Part shown: positions 6,186-6,627 of the stretch, piece after piece
How the letters are laid out: every line of letters begins with the position of its first letter
Numbering within the stretch: the first letter of the stretch is position 1
NCBI GenBank assembly: GCA_030613705.1
Contig: JAUWLJ010000118.1
Location: forward strand, 1-6,627
DNA length: 6,627 nt
Reading direction: 5' to 3'
Source of the DNA: Chloroflexota bacterium
GTDB lineage: Bacteria > Chloroflexota > Anaerolineae > Anaerolineales > UBA4823
Notes under the pieces: model-generated
Seen by the model: the letters and a program-made list of their open reading frames with translations, nothing else
Told to the model about the DNA's origin: nothing
Database searches by the model: none
Position numbers and translations under genes: made by a program

Positions 6186-6627
6186 CTACCCAGCAAGCTG
6201 CGGGAGAACTTTCTGGGAGATGGTTTCAATACCGTCGAGATCATCAAGATCTATCCATTGCAGCATGACTCGCTGGACACCTGCCTCGACCAGCTGGTTG
6301 AGCTGTGCGACCATATGATCAGCTGTGCCGACAATGACACCTCGCTGTCGCAGCTCATCTGCGGTGCGTGCACCACCCGTACGGTCTGCGACACGTTCCT
6401 GCAATTGTGCTTCATCGTTGGCGAAAATGCAGCCTACCATCATCGAACGGCGCACCTCAGCGGGTTGTCGGGATTGGTCAGCGAGCAATCCATCCAGGTG
6501 TTGGTTGAGCTCTGCGAAGTTTTCAGGTGTGCTCATCAGCGCGTTCCATTCCTGGGCATAACGCGCCGTGAGAGGTAAAGTACGCCTAAGCCCGTTTCCA
6601 CCGATTAAGATCGGTGGACCGCCTGGG
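6186..6627 (-). CDS. LLM-class (luciferase-like, F420/FMN-dependent) oxidoreductase, C-terminal fragment
   Basis: The open frame continues to the window edge, so the start lies outside; 147 codons including the TAG stop are visible. The first residues read PGGPPILIGGNGLRRTLPL followed by TARYAQEWNAL. This is the diagnostic segment of luciferase-like TIM-barrel oxidoreductases: the PPILIGG strand with the Gly-rich cofactor-phosphate loop and the ARYAxEWN helix. The remainder contains GTADHMVAQLNQLVEAGVQRVMLQW, the usual last barrel helix and strand of the F420-dependent subgroup. Such enzymes use coenzyme F420 or FMN for hydride transfer; the cofactor cannot be decided without the N-terminal part, although the pattern is closer to F420-dependent members. 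An internal ATG at 6536 is not the start, because the conserved segment precedes it. It ends 80 nt before the lipoprotein gene and may belong to a separate transcript. Confidence 0.92.
   Translation of the reverse strand, partial: PGGPPILIGGNGLRRTLPLTARYAQEWNALMSTPENFAELNQHLDGLLADQSRQPAEVRRSMMVGCIFANDEAQLQERVADRTGGARTADELRQRGVIVGTADHMVAQLNQLVEAGVQRVMLQWIDLDDLDGIETISQKVLPQLAG

Noticed and set aside
6597..6618. Perfect 9-bp-arm, 4-nt-loop hairpin (TCCACCGAT / ATCGGTGGA).
   Set aside because: It lies inside the oxidoreductase gene and follows from the conserved Pro-Pro-Ile-Leu-Ile-Gly-Gly codons, where CCN-CCN and GGN-GGN are naturally complementary. No T-run follows.

Overview
This 6.6-kb window is fully coding on the minus strand. 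It holds seven genes in one orientation, read from high to low coordinates, and the first and last are cut by the window edges. The mixture suggests a bacterium, most probably of the phylum Chloroflexota (Anaerolineae-like). The reasons are a fused ADP-forming acetate/acyl-CoA ligase beside a BioD-like/DRTGG protein, an F420/LLM-type flavin oxidoreductase, a signal-peptide lipoprotein, moderate GC and AAGGAG-type ribosome binding sites. The assignment is inferred from gene content; there is no rRNA or marker gene here.

Layout in order of transcription: (1) the C-terminal part of a luciferase-like (LLM) oxidoreductase, 6627-6186; (2) after an ~80-nt gap, a predicted lipoprotein with a degenerate Ala-x-Ala-Thr-Gln tandem repeat, about 6105-5437; (3) 5 nt later, a 701-residue acetate--CoA ligase (ADP-forming), 5431-3326; (4) 5 nt later, a P-loop BioD-like plus DRTGG-domain protein resembling the regulatory N-terminal half of long phosphotransacetylases, 3320-2238; (5) after a 115-nt gap with a TATAAT box and a 7-bp inverted repeat, a nitroreductase-family flavoprotein, 2122-1610; (6) 4 nt later, an HDAC-superfamily deacetylase that starts with TTG, 1605-676; (7) overlapping it by 11 nt, a secreted M28-family zinc peptidase, 686 to beyond base 1.

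The spacing suggests at least two tightly coupled blocks: lipoprotein-ligase-DRTGG, then nitroreductase-deacetylase-peptidase. A plausible theme is acetyl/acyl metabolism. The ligase interconverts acyl-CoA and acid with ATP gain, the DRTGG protein looks like a detached phosphotransacetylase regulatory module, and the deacetylase releases acetate from acetylated substrates. The functional link is inference; the domain identities are well supported by visible motifs. The least explained element is the repeat-bearing lipoprotein directly upstream of the ligase. No RNA genes, CRISPR arrays, insertion sequences or convincing rho-independent terminators were seen.
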